From: Acutalibacter sp.
GTDB lineage: Bacteria; Bacillota; Clostridia; Oscillospirales; Acutalibacteraceae
DNA length: 64,000 nucleotides
NCBI GenBank assembly: GCA_020025775.1
Contig: JAHHRN010000001.1
Coordinates: 62,001-126,000 of the forward strand
Direction of reading: 5' to 3'
Both the position numbers and the translations under genes were made by a program. This document shows positions 27,310 to 35,288 of the stretch, piece by piece; position 1 is the stretch's first letter; every line of letters starts with the position of its first letter. The notes under the pieces were generated by a model. That model was given only the letters and a program-made list of their open reading frames with translations, did no database searches and had not been told where the DNA came from.

Positions 27310-28857
27310 ATGAGCGACAATGAAAAAATAAATGTGAATCCCACAGCTTCCGACGAAACACCTGTTTTGTTGCGCATGGAAAATATTGATAAAGCTTTTC
27401 CCGGTGTAAAAGCACTGGACGGTGTTTCTTTAACCGTAAAAGCCGGAACCGTTCACGCACTGATGGGTGAAAACGGCGCCGGTAAATCCACCTTGATGAA
27501 ATGCCTTTTCGGCGTTTACAACAAAGACGGCGGCAACATTTATTTAGAAGGAAAAGAAATCAATTTTAAGAACTCGAAAGAAGCTCTTGAGCAAGGCGTA
27601 GCAATGGTTCACCAGGAACTTAATCAGGCGCTCAAACGTAACGTTATGGACAACATGTGGCTCGGACGTTTTCCGACCGTTTCCAAATATCTTCCCTTCA
27701 CCAGTGAAAAGAAGATGTACAAAGCCACAAAGGAAATCTTTGACGAACTCGAAATTGATGTAGACCCCAAAACCGTAATGAGCACTATGCCGGTTTCACA
27801 GCGTCAAATGGTAGAAATTGCAAAAGCAGTTTCCTACCACTCCAAAGTCATTGTATTTGACGAACCCACCTCTTCTCTGACTGAGGAAGAGGTTGAACAT
27901 CTTTTCAAAATTATCAATATGCTTCGTGACAGAGGCTGCGGCATCATTTACATCTCCCACAAGATGAACGAAATACTTCGTATTTCAGACGAAGTAACCA
28001 TCATGCGTGACGGTAAATGGATTGCCACCAAAGATGCAAAAGACTTAACCACAGACGAAATCATCAAGCTGATGGTAGGTCGTGAGCTTACCAACAGATA
28101 CCCTCCGAAACATAATCAAATCGGTGATGTTTTACTGGATGTGCAGCATTTATCCGCACAGTATTCCAAGTTAGAGGATGTATCCTTCACGGCACGCAAA
28201 GGTGAAATCATCGGCGTTGCCGGCTTGGACGGTTCCGGCAGAACGGAACTTCTTGAAAACCTCTTCGGTATTGCCACAAGACGCAGCGGCTCCATTACGC
28301 TGAACGGCAAACCGATTAAAAACCGAAACGCCAGAGAGTCGATTAAAAACGGCTTTGCACTGCTCACAGAAGAACGGCGTGCAACCGGTATTTTCGGTAT
28401 TTTAAATATTCGCGAAAACACCACCATTTCCAGTATGCAGAAATATACGGTCGGTCCCTTCCTCAGTAAAAAGAAAATGAAGGAAAGTACCGATTGGAGC
28501 ATTAAGGCAATGCGCATTAAAACACCCAGTCAGGAAACCAAAATCCGCTCCCTTTCCGGTGGTAACCAGCAAAAGGTTATCTTAGGACGCTGGCTTTTAA
28601 CAGACCCCACCGTTCTTTTGTTGGATGAACCGACCAGAGGTATTGACGTTGGTGCAAAATACGAAATCTACCAACTCATCTTAGACCTTGCGGATAAAGG
28701 AAAAACCGTTATCATGGTTTCTTCCGAAATGCCGGAGCTTCTCGGTGTTTGTGATAGAATTCTTGTTATGTCCGACGGCAAACTGGCCGGCGAAGTAGAC
28801 GCCGCCACCACCACGCAGGAAGAAATCATGACGCTTGCTGCCAAATATATAATATAG
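27310..28857 (+). CDS. mglA: Sugar ABC transporter ATP-binding protein, MglA type
   Basis: The 515-residue protein has tandem ATPase domains: Walker A GENGAGKST, Walker B VIVFDEPTSSLT, and in the second half GLDGSGRTELL, LSGGNQQKVILGRWL and LLLDEPTRGIDVG. It matches MglA in length and motif wording (MVHQELNQAL). It energises uptake with MglB and MglC. AGGAGA lies ahead of the start. The neighbours make galactose-type sugars the likely substrates. Confidence 0.9.
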   Translation: MSDNEKINVNPTASDETPVLLRMENIDKAFPGVKALDGVSLTVKAGTVHALMGENGAGKSTLMKCLFGVYNKDGGNIYLEGKEINFKNSKEALEQGVAMVHQELNQALKRNVMDNMWLGRFPTVSKYLPFTSEKKMYKATKEIFDELEIDVDPKTVMSTMPVSQRQMVEIAKAVSYHSKVIVFDEPTSSLTEEEVEHLFKIINMLRDRGCGIIYISHKMNEILRISDEVTIMRDGKWIATKDAKDLTTDEIIKLMVGRELTNRYPPKHNQIGDVLLDVQHLSAQYSKLEDVSFTARKGEIIGVAGLDGSGRTELLENLFGIATRRSGSITLNGKPIKNRNARESIKNGFALLTEERRATGIFGILNIRENTTISSMQKYTVGPFLSKKKMKESTDWSIKAMRIKTPSQETKIRSLSGGNQQKVILGRWLLTDPTVLLLDEPTRGIDVGAKYEIYQLILDLADKGKTVIMVSSEMPELLGVCDRILVMSDGKLAGEVDAATTTQEEIMTLAAKYII

Positions 28858-28870
28858 CGAGGGAAATACA

Positions 28871-29956
28871 ATGTCTGAAACAAAAACACTCAAACGAAAT
28901 AGATTATCAGACAAGTTCGCAGCGTTTAAGGCGATGAACGCTTCCGATAAACGCAGAACTATTTCTGATTTACTTCTGAATAATGCGATGTACATCATCA
29001 TTGCGATTGCGATTATCTTCATTGCAATCAAGGTGCCGGAGTTCATCTCGATGTCTTCCATCGTCAATATTCTTTCTCTTACCGCAGCGAAATTACCGAT
29101 TGCACTCGGCATCGGCGGTGCCATTGTTTTAACCGGTACCGATATTTCAGCCGGCCGCTGCGTTGGTTTAACCGCTTGCGTTGCAGCATCCTTACTGCAG
29201 ATGGCAACCTATCCGAACAAGATGTTCCCGAACCTCGGCGTTATGCCGCTTTGGCTTGTTCTCTTAATCGTCATCGCTATCGGCGCTGTTATCGGTTTAG
29301 TCAACGGTTTCTTCGTTGCTAAATTCAAACTCCACCCCTTCATCGTAACCCTTTCCACGCAGCTCATCGTTTTCGGTACAGTTCTTATGTACTTGATGAT
29401 CGGTACCAACAACGGCCAGACCCTTTCCGGTCTCGACCCCTCTTACACAGAGTTCGTTCGCGGCACCTTATTTAGAATCGGCGGCGTAGCTGTTCCCAAG
29501 TATGTTTTATATTCCATCATCTTAACCGCTATCATGTGGGTAATCTGGAATAAGACCAAGTTCGGCAAGAACATGTTTGCTGTTGGTTCTAACGAAGAAT
29601 CCGCAAACGTTTCCGGTGTAAACGTATTCTGGACCATCGTTGGCGTATTCGTTTTGGCTGGCGTTATGTACGGTATTACCGGTTTCTTTGAAGGCGCAAG
29701 AATCGCTTCCTGCTCCGCAAACACAGGTCTTAACTACGAATGCGACGCCATCGCAGCTTGCGTTATCGGCGGTGTATCGTTTGTCGGTGGTACTGGTAAA
29801 ATCAGCGGTATCGTCATCGGCGTTCTGCTTCTTCAGATTATCTTCGTTGGTCTTAACTTCCTCTCTGTTGACCAGAACATGCTTTACATCATCAAGGGCT
29901 TAATCATCCTTGTTGCTTGCGCAATCGACATGCGTAAATATCTCGCTCGCAAATAA
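28871..29956 (+). CDS. mglC: Sugar ABC transporter permease, MglC type
   Basis: The 361-residue protein has an N-terminal cytoplasmic stretch of about 40 residues and eight to ten membrane segments with BPD_transp_2 wording (TGTDISAGRCVGLTA, LHPFIVTLSTQLIVFG, AIAACVIGGVSFVGGTGKISG). It is somewhat longer than E. coli MglC (336), mostly at the N-terminus. It starts 13 bases after mglA. The tail LARK-stop is echoed in short CTCGCAA repeats after the gene. Confidence 0.88.
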   Translation: MSETKTLKRNRLSDKFAAFKAMNASDKRRTISDLLLNNAMYIIIAIAIIFIAIKVPEFISMSSIVNILSLTAAKLPIALGIGGAIVLTGTDISAGRCVGLTACVAASLLQMATYPNKMFPNLGVMPLWLVLLIVIAIGAVIGLVNGFFVAKFKLHPFIVTLSTQLIVFGTVLMYLMIGTNNGQTLSGLDPSYTEFVRGTLFRIGGVAVPKYVLYSIILTAIMWVIWNKTKFGKNMFAVGSNEESANVSGVNVFWTIVGVFVLAGVMYGITGFFEGARIASCSANTGLNYECDAIAACVIGGVSFVGGTGKISGIVIGVLLLQIIFVGLNFLSVDQNMLYIIKGLIILVACAIDMRKYLARK

Positions 29957-30028
29957 TCTCGCAATAAACTCGCAAAACTACTTAACCAAACTCGCAAATA
30001 AAAATATTTTTTCGCCGGAGGTGATCAC

Positions 30029-30418
30029 ATGGAAAATAAAGAAAATCAGGAGTTCGACGGTATGCCGACACTGGAAACCACCAGAAAGCCCGGTGGTTTA
30101 TACAGGCACATTAAAATGTCTGTGAAATCGGCAAACATATTAGTTATCGTCACCTGTGCCCTCTTACTTTTCGCCATGTTCTTTCTTGTGCATCATAACG
30201 GATTCACAGTGAAATTCGACACCAACGGCGGCTCCCGCATTGAAAGCTGCAAGGTTCTGCATTCCGAAACTGTTCCGAAGCCCGAAAATCCTGTAAAGGA
30301 AGGCTTCACCTTCACCGGCTGGTATCGTGACGAGGCCTGCACGGTAGAATGGAACATCGAAACCGATAAGGTAAACGAAAGCATGACCTTGTATGCCGGA
30401 TGGGAAACCAAAGGATAA
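30029..30418 (+). CDS. Single-pass membrane protein with one InlB B-type (Flg_new) repeat
   Basis: The 129-residue protein has a cytoplasmic N-terminus of about 40 residues, one membrane segment (ANILVIVTCALLLFAMFFLV) and an outside Listeria-Bacteroides repeat: VKFDTNGGSRIESCKV, PENPVKEGFTFTGWYRDEACT and LYAGWETKG. A very strong ribosome site (GGAGGTGATC) precedes the start. It lies 72 bases after mglC with no terminator between, so it is probably the last gene of the sugar operon. Its role is unknown; a docking or sensing part for the binding protein is conceivable. Confidence 0.8.
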   Translation: MENKENQEFDGMPTLETTRKPGGLYRHIKMSVKSANILVIVTCALLLFAMFFLVHHNGFTVKFDTNGGSRIESCKVLHSETVPKPENPVKEGFTFTGWYRDEACTVEWNIETDKVNESMTLYAGWETKG

Positions 30419-30592
30419 AAATCCTAAAAGAAAAACCTTATAACCAACCATAACCCCACCTAAAAATTTATAACCCCTTATAAAACCATTCCTAAAAACA
30501 ACAACCAAAATCCCCAATTCTATCCCCCCAAGAGGTGCACCGCTCCCCCCCCTTTTATGCGGTGCACCCCGTATGCTAAATCTATTTTACAC
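30419..30592 (+). other. G-free C-rich stretch and hairpin after the sugar operon
   Basis: Positions 30431-30531 contain no G at all, with about one third C, in a series of ATAACC-like words. A hairpin follows (GGTGCACCGC, 30534-30543, with GCGGTGCACC, 30559-30568). No gene is seen. A C-rich, G-poor transcript is what a Rho loading site looks like. Confidence 0.6.
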
Positions 30593-30631
30593 ACACAAAC
30601 ACCCCCGTTAAAAACGGGGGTGTTTGTGTTA
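30593..30631 (+). terminator. Very stable hairpin terminator of the mgl-type operon
   Basis: A perfect 16-bp stem (CACAAACACCCCCGTT, 30594-30609) with an AAA loop. The T-tract is short (TTAT), so termination may rely on the preceding G-free region as well. Confidence 0.72.
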
Positions 30632-30679
30632 TACCGGAAAGCCGAATACTTTTTCAGAAAACATATTTCTCGTAGTCCA

Positions 30680-30708
30680 TTGACATTCCAAAGGAAATAC
30701 CCTATAGT
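30680..30708 (+). promoter_or_regulatory. Promoter of the small membrane-protein cluster
   Basis: TTGACA, 17 bp spacer, TATAGT. Near consensus, and about 95 bases before the first start codon. Confidence 0.75.
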
Positions 30709-30803
30709 AGATGTTAAGTATTCTTCGGGTAAAATATATTTTGTTTGCCTATAGAAATATATATTTCTTTTATTATAAAAAAACAGATTGGACAAAGTTA
30801 GCC

Positions 30804-31232
30804 ATGGAAAAAGCTGAAATTATTTCGTATATTGGCGGTTGTATTCTGGCGTTTATAGCTAATTATTTCGTAATTCGGGATATTATATTTTCTTTTCTTG
30901 CTGTAGATGTCAATATAAAGAACTTTAAGAAAAAAACTCTAAAAAAGCTTTCTATAAAAGAAAGAATCTCCATGTCTTATGCCAAAAGATATGTACAAAC
31001 CTATAAAAAGCAGCTCACTTTTTATTTGCTCTTTAAGAAATTATATATTGTCATTTGGCTTGTCTTTTTGCTTTTGCCCTTTGTATTGCCATATTTTGGA
31101 GTTACCACGGTAATCTCCAGCCGAATAACCAATATAAGCTTTGGAATACAGTTTGTGATTTTGTTACTTTTGCGCTTGGAATATGGATTAGGCGGGAAAT
31201 TCACTCGCTATGAAAAAGCTAAGAAGAAATAA
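30804..31232 (+). CDS. Small membrane protein, unrecognised (cluster gene 1)
   Basis: The 142-residue protein has a membrane segment at the start (IISYIGGCILAFIANYFVI), a basic middle (KNFKKKTLKKLSIKERISM) and two segments near the end. I recognise no family. ATG 30804 is preferred over an ATG at 30711 that overlaps the -10 region's downstream DNA; its ribosome site is weak. It is first in a run of four short genes, all AT-rich and membrane-linked. Confidence 0.65.
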   Translation: MEKAEIISYIGGCILAFIANYFVIRDIIFSFLAVDVNIKNFKKKTLKKLSIKERISMSYAKRYVQTYKKQLTFYLLFKKLYIVIWLVFLLLPFVLPYFGVTTVISSRITNISFGIQFVILLLLRLEYGLGGKFTRYEKAKKK

Positions 31233-31272
31233 CCTCGAACAGTATTTTTTGAATTATTTAAGGAGTTTTTTA

Positions 31273-31764
31273 ATGGTAATGCTTTTTTTCCTTATGGCAA
31301 CTATATATATCTATCCTTTCTGCATGCTAAAATCGACCTACAAGAAGAGTATGCAATCGGATTTAGTACGTATGCCGCTCAGTGCTTTTTGGACAGGGGT
31401 AAGCGGTCTAGTACTTTTAATAGTTGCCTTTATAAAAACAAATCCACTTCCTCATATAGAACAAGAAGATATTAATATCCTTGCTTTTGTTTACTGTGTG
31501 TGTATTTGTCTTCTTTTTCTTAGCATTTTACAGATAAACTGGGAAATCCAATTTAGCAAGGAGCAAAGCTACTTTTTGTACACCTCTATGTTTGGCAGAA
31601 AAACAGAAATCCCTTACTCGGAAATAGAGAAAATACACCGTTATAAAGGTGGGATAGTTTTTAAATATCATCGCAAAAGATATTTTATTGATTTTGATGC
31701 CGACCGTGTAGAAGACTTTTTACCGATTTTTAATTGTAAAACACCACGAAGCAGTTGGCGGTAA
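31273..31764 (+). CDS. Small membrane protein with PH-like tail, unrecognised (cluster gene 2)
   Basis: Starting at ATG 31273 (AGGAG seven bases upstream) gives 163 residues; an in-frame ATG at 31210 would overlap gene 1 and add 21 residues. Three membrane segments are followed by a soluble C-terminal half (KEQSYFLYTSMFGRKTEIPYSEIEKI, then GIVFKYHRKRYFIDFD). That half reads like a bacterial PH-type domain of membrane proteins; this is inference from the pattern 'fluorescent strand, PYSEIEKI'. Confidence 0.62.
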   Translation: MVMLFFLMATIYIYPFCMLKSTYKKSMQSDLVRMPLSAFWTGVSGLVLLIVAFIKTNPLPHIEQEDINILAFVYCVCICLLFLSILQINWEIQFSKEQSYFLYTSMFGRKTEIPYSEIEKIHRYKGGIVFKYHRKRYFIDFDADRVEDFLPIFNCKTPRSSWR

Positions 31765-31795
31765 ACACTTATTTATAAAAAGGGGTTCAGTAAAT

Positions 31796-32293
31796 ATGAT
31801 TAAGCAATACAAATGCAATAACGCCTATGTCCTATGGAGTTCAATTATTCTTCTTGCGCTTTTTGTTATTATGTTTTGCACTGTAGGGAGAAAAGCACAG
31901 CATATTGGGGTATACGCTTTCTTCATTCTTATGTTTATAACCGACATAGCCAGGAACACCAACGTGACGATTGAGCTTTACGAAGATAAGCTGATTCAAA
32001 GACAGGGAAAGAAGCATCACACAACGATTTATTTTACCGAAATCACGAAGTTCCAAGCCTTTGGCTGGTATCATGTGCCGCTCTGTTGGAAGGCTATTTC
32101 TATTCAAAACGCCAACAAAGATACCATCTGTATTCGCTCTATCGGATGCAAAGAATATAGAGAACTGTGGTTGGAAGTGTACAAACGTGTGAAAGCCAAT
32201 TCCAAAATGGCGGTAACCAATGATAACTTGGAAAAAGCCATAGAAAAAATTAAAGAGGAGCAAAAAGAAAAAGGAGAGAGATATTATGTATAA
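31796..32293 (+). CDS. Small membrane protein with PH-like tail, unrecognised (cluster gene 3)
   Basis: The 165-residue protein has two membrane segments (VLWSSIILLALFVIMF and IGVYAFFILMFITDIA), then a beta-rich part (VTIELYEDKLIQRQGKKHHTTIYFTEITKF) of the same layout as gene 2, and a charged helix at the end (NLEKAIEKIKEEQKEKG). AGGGG precedes the start. Its last eight bases overlap gene 4. Genes 2 and 3 look like distant relatives. Confidence 0.65.
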   Translation: MIKQYKCNNAYVLWSSIILLALFVIMFCTVGRKAQHIGVYAFFILMFITDIARNTNVTIELYEDKLIQRQGKKHHTTIYFTEITKFQAFGWYHVPLCWKAISIQNANKDTICIRSIGCKEYRELWLEVYKRVKANSKMAVTNDNLEKAIEKIKEEQKEKGERYYV

Positions 32294-32936
32294 TGTAATT
32301 CGTTTAATTTTAGCCTTTGTAATTGGTTATTTATTGTTTTTAGCGTTACCTAAAATTTTTAAAAACAAACCCGTTTTAAAATACCGCAGGCTACTGGCTG
32401 TGCTCTGTTTTATTTTCATCGGTATTCTTTTAAATTTTCTGCCTTTTGAAAATGTTATCGGCTTTAAAAGCGTGCAAAGTGCCGTGAAATATGAGAAAGG
32501 TGTTTCGATTCAAGAAAAAACGATTCTTCACGGTCAGGATACAGCTTTAGCGATTTATAAAGGCAAAAGAAATCAAGTCGCTTTTGATACATACTATACC
32601 AAATCCAACCGTTGGTATTTGGATAACCCGAGCATAAAATTTTTATGGTGTGACCATGTTTCCGTTACGATTTGCGGTACAAACGAGCAATATTTTATTT
32701 TAGTTTCCAATGTGCCGAAAGATACTGTTGTGCAGGATAGCTTAAATTCCGAATTTCAATACATGCAACCGCAAAATATAAACGGTTTATTTTGCGCGCC
32801 GCTCTCTAAAAAGCCGTCCGCAGGATACCGACTGGTGTTATACGGTCAAACGTATATTTTGCAGGAAAACGGCATGGTTTTTAAATCCGAAGCCGAACTA
32901 CAGCTTACAGAAACACAACCCACCGCGGAATTATGA
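32286..32936 (+). CDS. Membrane-anchored protein, unrecognised (cluster gene 4)
   Basis: The 216-residue protein has two N-terminal membrane segments and an extracytoplasmic C-terminal domain of about 150 residues (VSIQEKTILHGQDTALAIYKG, WCDHVSVTICGTNEQYFILVSN). Two Cys residues outside could form a disulphide. It overlaps gene 3 and ends before a terminator, which closes the cluster. No function can be assigned. Confidence 0.65.
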   Translation: MYNVIRLILAFVIGYLLFLALPKIFKNKPVLKYRRLLAVLCFIFIGILLNFLPFENVIGFKSVQSAVKYEKGVSIQEKTILHGQDTALAIYKGKRNQVAFDTYYTKSNRWYLDNPSIKFLWCDHVSVTICGTNEQYFILVSNVPKDTVVQDSLNSEFQYMQPQNINGLFCAPLSKKPSAGYRLVLYGQTYILQENGMVFKSEAELQLTETQPTAEL

Positions 32937-32977
32937 ACAGTGTCTTTTCTGTTTGATTCAAGATTAGATTTCATACA

Positions 32978-33020
32978 AAAAACAGCCTCAAAGCACAAAC
33001 ACTTTAAGGCTGTTTTCTTT
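32978..33020. terminator. Bidirectional terminator between the membrane cluster and the hydrolase
   Basis: AAAACAGCCT and AGGCTGTTTT arms, with an inner AAAG/CTTT pair. Confidence 0.8.
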
Positions 33021-33031
33021 CTATATTCTAT

Positions 33032-33964
33032 TTACACATGCTGATTAAAGAAACTAATAATATCTGCTGTGACCTCATCACGGTTGGTTTCGTTGAGGAT
33101 TTCGTGGCGGGCGCCCTCGTAGATTTTCATGGAAACATCCGTGTGCCCGGACTGTTTCAGCTTAGCATAGACTTCTTTTACGCCCTTGGCATAATCGCCA
33201 ATGGGGTCCATAGAGCCGGAAACGAGGAAAATCGGCAAAGCTTTGGGCATTTTTTCATACCACGCGGCGGAGGAAACCTCCTTCACCGTCCTGAACAGGG
33301 CCTTGAGGCCGCTAACGGTATACATATAGCCGCAGTATTCATCTTCCATGAACTTTTTCACCTCGACGGGGTCTCTCGAAACCCAATCGCAGGGTGTATC
33401 CTTTGGCATTTTACTGTTATACGCGCCGAACGCCATTTTGTCGAGGAGCTTGGATTTATACTTTGGTCCGTGTATTTTAATCGTAAGATTTGCAAGCAGA
33501 ATGCCGAAGCCGACGGCAGGATTTGTGCCGCTTGTGCCGCTGTAGGCAACACCGCGGAATAAATCGCTGTATTTCGCCGTATATTTTCTGGCAATCAAAG
33601 AACCCATACCGTGACCGAACAGGAAAAACGGCAAGTTCGGATATTCTGCTTTCGCCAAATCCGCAACCGTTTTTAAATCTTCTACCCAGTGCTCCTCGCC
33701 GTCTGTATCGCCGAAGAAGCCAAGCATAGATTTATCGGAAACCGAAGCGCCGTGGCCGACATGGTCGCTTAAAAATACCACATAGCCCTGCGCGCAAAGT
33801 GCCTCGGCAAAGCGCATATAGCGCGCCGAATATTCCGCCATGCCATGCGAAATCTGCACAACCGCTTTAATTTCTTCCCGATTTCTCGGTGCTATACTTT
33901 TGGCGTGAATATCACACAATCCCGAATGGGACAAAAACGAATACTCTTTTACAATCTTTTCCAC
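33032..33964 (-). CDS. Alpha/beta hydrolase (monoacylglycerol lipase type) with Gly in place of the nucleophile Ser
   Basis: The 310-residue protein has the serine aminopeptidase S33 / lysophospholipase layout: VVQISHGMAEYSARY, VVFLSDHVGHG, the nucleophile elbow, Asp in VSGSMDPIGDY and His in GARHEI. The elbow reads FLFGHGMGSL where the family has GHSMG. The codon is GGT (plus-strand 33608-33610), one base from AGT, at residue 119. Unless another residue serves, the enzyme should be inactive or have another role. GTG 33964 follows AGGTGA; a GTG at 33973 is the alternative. Confidence 0.85.
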   Translation of the reverse strand: MEKIVKEYSFLSHSGLCDIHAKSIAPRNREEIKAVVQISHGMAEYSARYMRFAEALCAQGYVVFLSDHVGHGASVSDKSMLGFFGDTDGEEHWVEDLKTVADLAKAEYPNLPFFLFGHGMGSLIARKYTAKYSDLFRGVAYSGTSGTNPAVGFGILLANLTIKIHGPKYKSKLLDKMAFGAYNSKMPKDTPCDWVSRDPVEVKKFMEDEYCGYMYTVSGLKALFRTVKEVSSAAWYEKMPKALPIFLVSGSMDPIGDYAKGVKEVYAKLKQSGHTDVSMKIYEGARHEILNETNRDEVTADIISFFNQHV

Positions 33965-34004
33965 CCGTATCACCTGTCCGTTTCTGATTTAATTAGCTTT
34001 TTCT

Positions 34005-34033
34005 ATTGTAACAAAGAATTTTTCACTTTGCAA
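34005..34033 (-). promoter_or_regulatory. Promoter of the alpha/beta hydrolase gene
   Basis: Minus strand TTGCAA (34028-34033), 17 bp spacer, TACAAT (34005-34010). Confidence 0.6.
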
Positions 34034-34065
34034 TCGAAGTTTTTCCGCTTCGCAGAATTCTCGAA

Positions 34066-34093
34066 TGGACAATACTTTTTTCTGTGCTATAAT
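34066..34093 (+). promoter_or_regulatory. Promoter of the polytopic membrane protein gene
   Basis: TGGACA, 16 bp spacer, TATAAT (34088-34093). Confidence 0.6.
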
Positions 34094-34144
34094 AAGGGCA
34101 GAAAGTCCTACTTCGTATGTTTTTTAAAGTACAAAAGGAGCTTT

Positions 34145-34999
34145 ATGATGTCTGCATTTTTTAAGAAATTTAAGGTTCTGCTTTTGGGTGACCTAATCTT
34201 ACTTACTATTCTGTACTTAGGTTTGTTTTTCCCTGTATTTTGGCTTGCACATTCAGATTTTATTGTTCTTCTTTGCCTACCGAGCATTACGCTTTTTCTG
34301 CAAATCTTCGAGCCTATGTTCGGTAGATTTATGCGAAGCCGCGTCGGCGTCAACACCGAAGAAATCGCCGTTATCGTTTCGCTGCAAGCTGTATGCAGTG
34401 CCTTGGCTTCTCTTGTCCCCGCCATAAGCACAAAGGCTTCTTTTTCACAGGGGATGCCCTTTATTTTACTTTTTACAGCTTGGAGCACCGTTTGGTTTCT
34501 GCTCAGCTTAACAAAAGCGCCCTTGTTTTTTAAAGCACCTGCCGTCGGCAAAATTTTGTTTTATGCTTACAGTATTTTTCTTTTGCTTTTGCCCGACATT
34601 TTTTATATCCAGGCGCATGATGAGGGCAGTTATTCTATAGCTCACATCCTCGGTGTGCACTTTCCCACGCTGATTTTAACGGCTATAATCGGTGCTCCTT
34701 TGCTCGCCCGAGCAATAAAAAGAGCCTATAGAGCACCTGTCCCCTTCCCCCTTTCTAAAAGATTTTCACTTGCTCTTCTCTTATTTTTAAGTTTACTGCC
34801 AAGCTATGCTTTTACTGACTTATATGAAGAACTTTTTATATTGAGACGCTTGGATTGCATTTTCCCATTTCAGCTATACATTGTCGTTTTTCCTGCTCTT
34901 ATCGCTTCAGTCCTCTTTTTTATTGCTCTAAGTCTTCGTCCAAAGCAGGAGCCGCCTGTATGCCCCGACCCTTTTTATAACCATAGTTCTTATTATTAA
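34145..34999 (+). CDS. Polytopic membrane protein, unrecognised
   Basis: ATG 34145 (or 34148) follows AAAGGAG and gives 284 residues with six or more membrane segments and short basic loops (FMRSRVGVNTEE, RAIKRAYRAP). The longer open frame from 33845 covers the promoter and is not used. The tail is hydrophilic and Pro-rich. I recognise no family. It is transcribed alone. Confidence 0.65.
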   Translation: MMSAFFKKFKVLLLGDLILLTILYLGLFFPVFWLAHSDFIVLLCLPSITLFLQIFEPMFGRFMRSRVGVNTEEIAVIVSLQAVCSALASLVPAISTKASFSQGMPFILLFTAWSTVWFLLSLTKAPLFFKAPAVGKILFYAYSIFLLLLPDIFYIQAHDEGSYSIAHILGVHFPTLILTAIIGAPLLARAIKRAYRAPVPFPLSKRFSLALLLFLSLLPSYAFTDLYEELFILRRLDCIFPFQLYIVVFPALIASVLFFIALSLRPKQEPPVCPDPFYNHSSYY

Positions 35000-35054
35000 A
35001 ATCGGATATAAACCGTATGCTAAACGCAAAACAAATCCACCTACACAAAAATAA

Positions 35055-35086
35055 AAAAGTCCGACATCTGTCGGACTTTTCTTTTT
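35055..35086 (+). terminator. Intrinsic terminator of the membrane protein gene
   Basis: AAAAGTCCGACA/TGTCGGACTTTT with a two-base gap (loop formed by the inner ACA-TC-TGT) and a T-rich tail. Confidence 0.85.
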
Positions 35087-35107
35087 ATACCGATATGCAA
35101 AAAGGCA

Positions 35108-35282
35108 CAAAAAAGCCGGTGCTTCCGCATAGACCAAGCAAAGACTTCGCTATCCTCCTCAAGCAATCCCCCAAAAATTTTGAACAGCGAACTTTGGTTT
35201 GGAAAGAAGCACCGGACCCCCTCCGTAATAAACACTGTAAAAACCCTCGGCTGTATCGAATCGCCTCGGTTCTTTTCAGTGT
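35108..35282 (-). ncRNA. Candidate structured small RNA of about 175 nt, class unknown
   Basis: On the minus strand a TATAAT box (35289-35294) starts a transcript with no open frame. It folds into a first hairpin (CACTG/CAGTG closing pair with inner AACC/GGTT) and a long rod. The rod pairs CCGGTGCTTC (35206-35215 side) with GAAGCACCGG (35116-35125 side), AACCAAAG with CTTTGCTTGGT (35133-35143), and TTCGCT-type arms further in. Six T follow the last base pair, as in an intrinsic terminator. The size, own promoter and rod shape recall 6S RNA, but I cannot match a specific family. The SRP RNA and tmRNA signatures are absent. Confidence 0.5.
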
Positions 35283-35288
35283 GTGTCT

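Noticed and set aside
35108..35282. SRP RNA, tmRNA or T-box assignment for the small RNA
   Set aside because: The conserved SRP loop (GGAAG context), the tmRNA ends and the T-box sequence AGGGTGG were looked for and not found.
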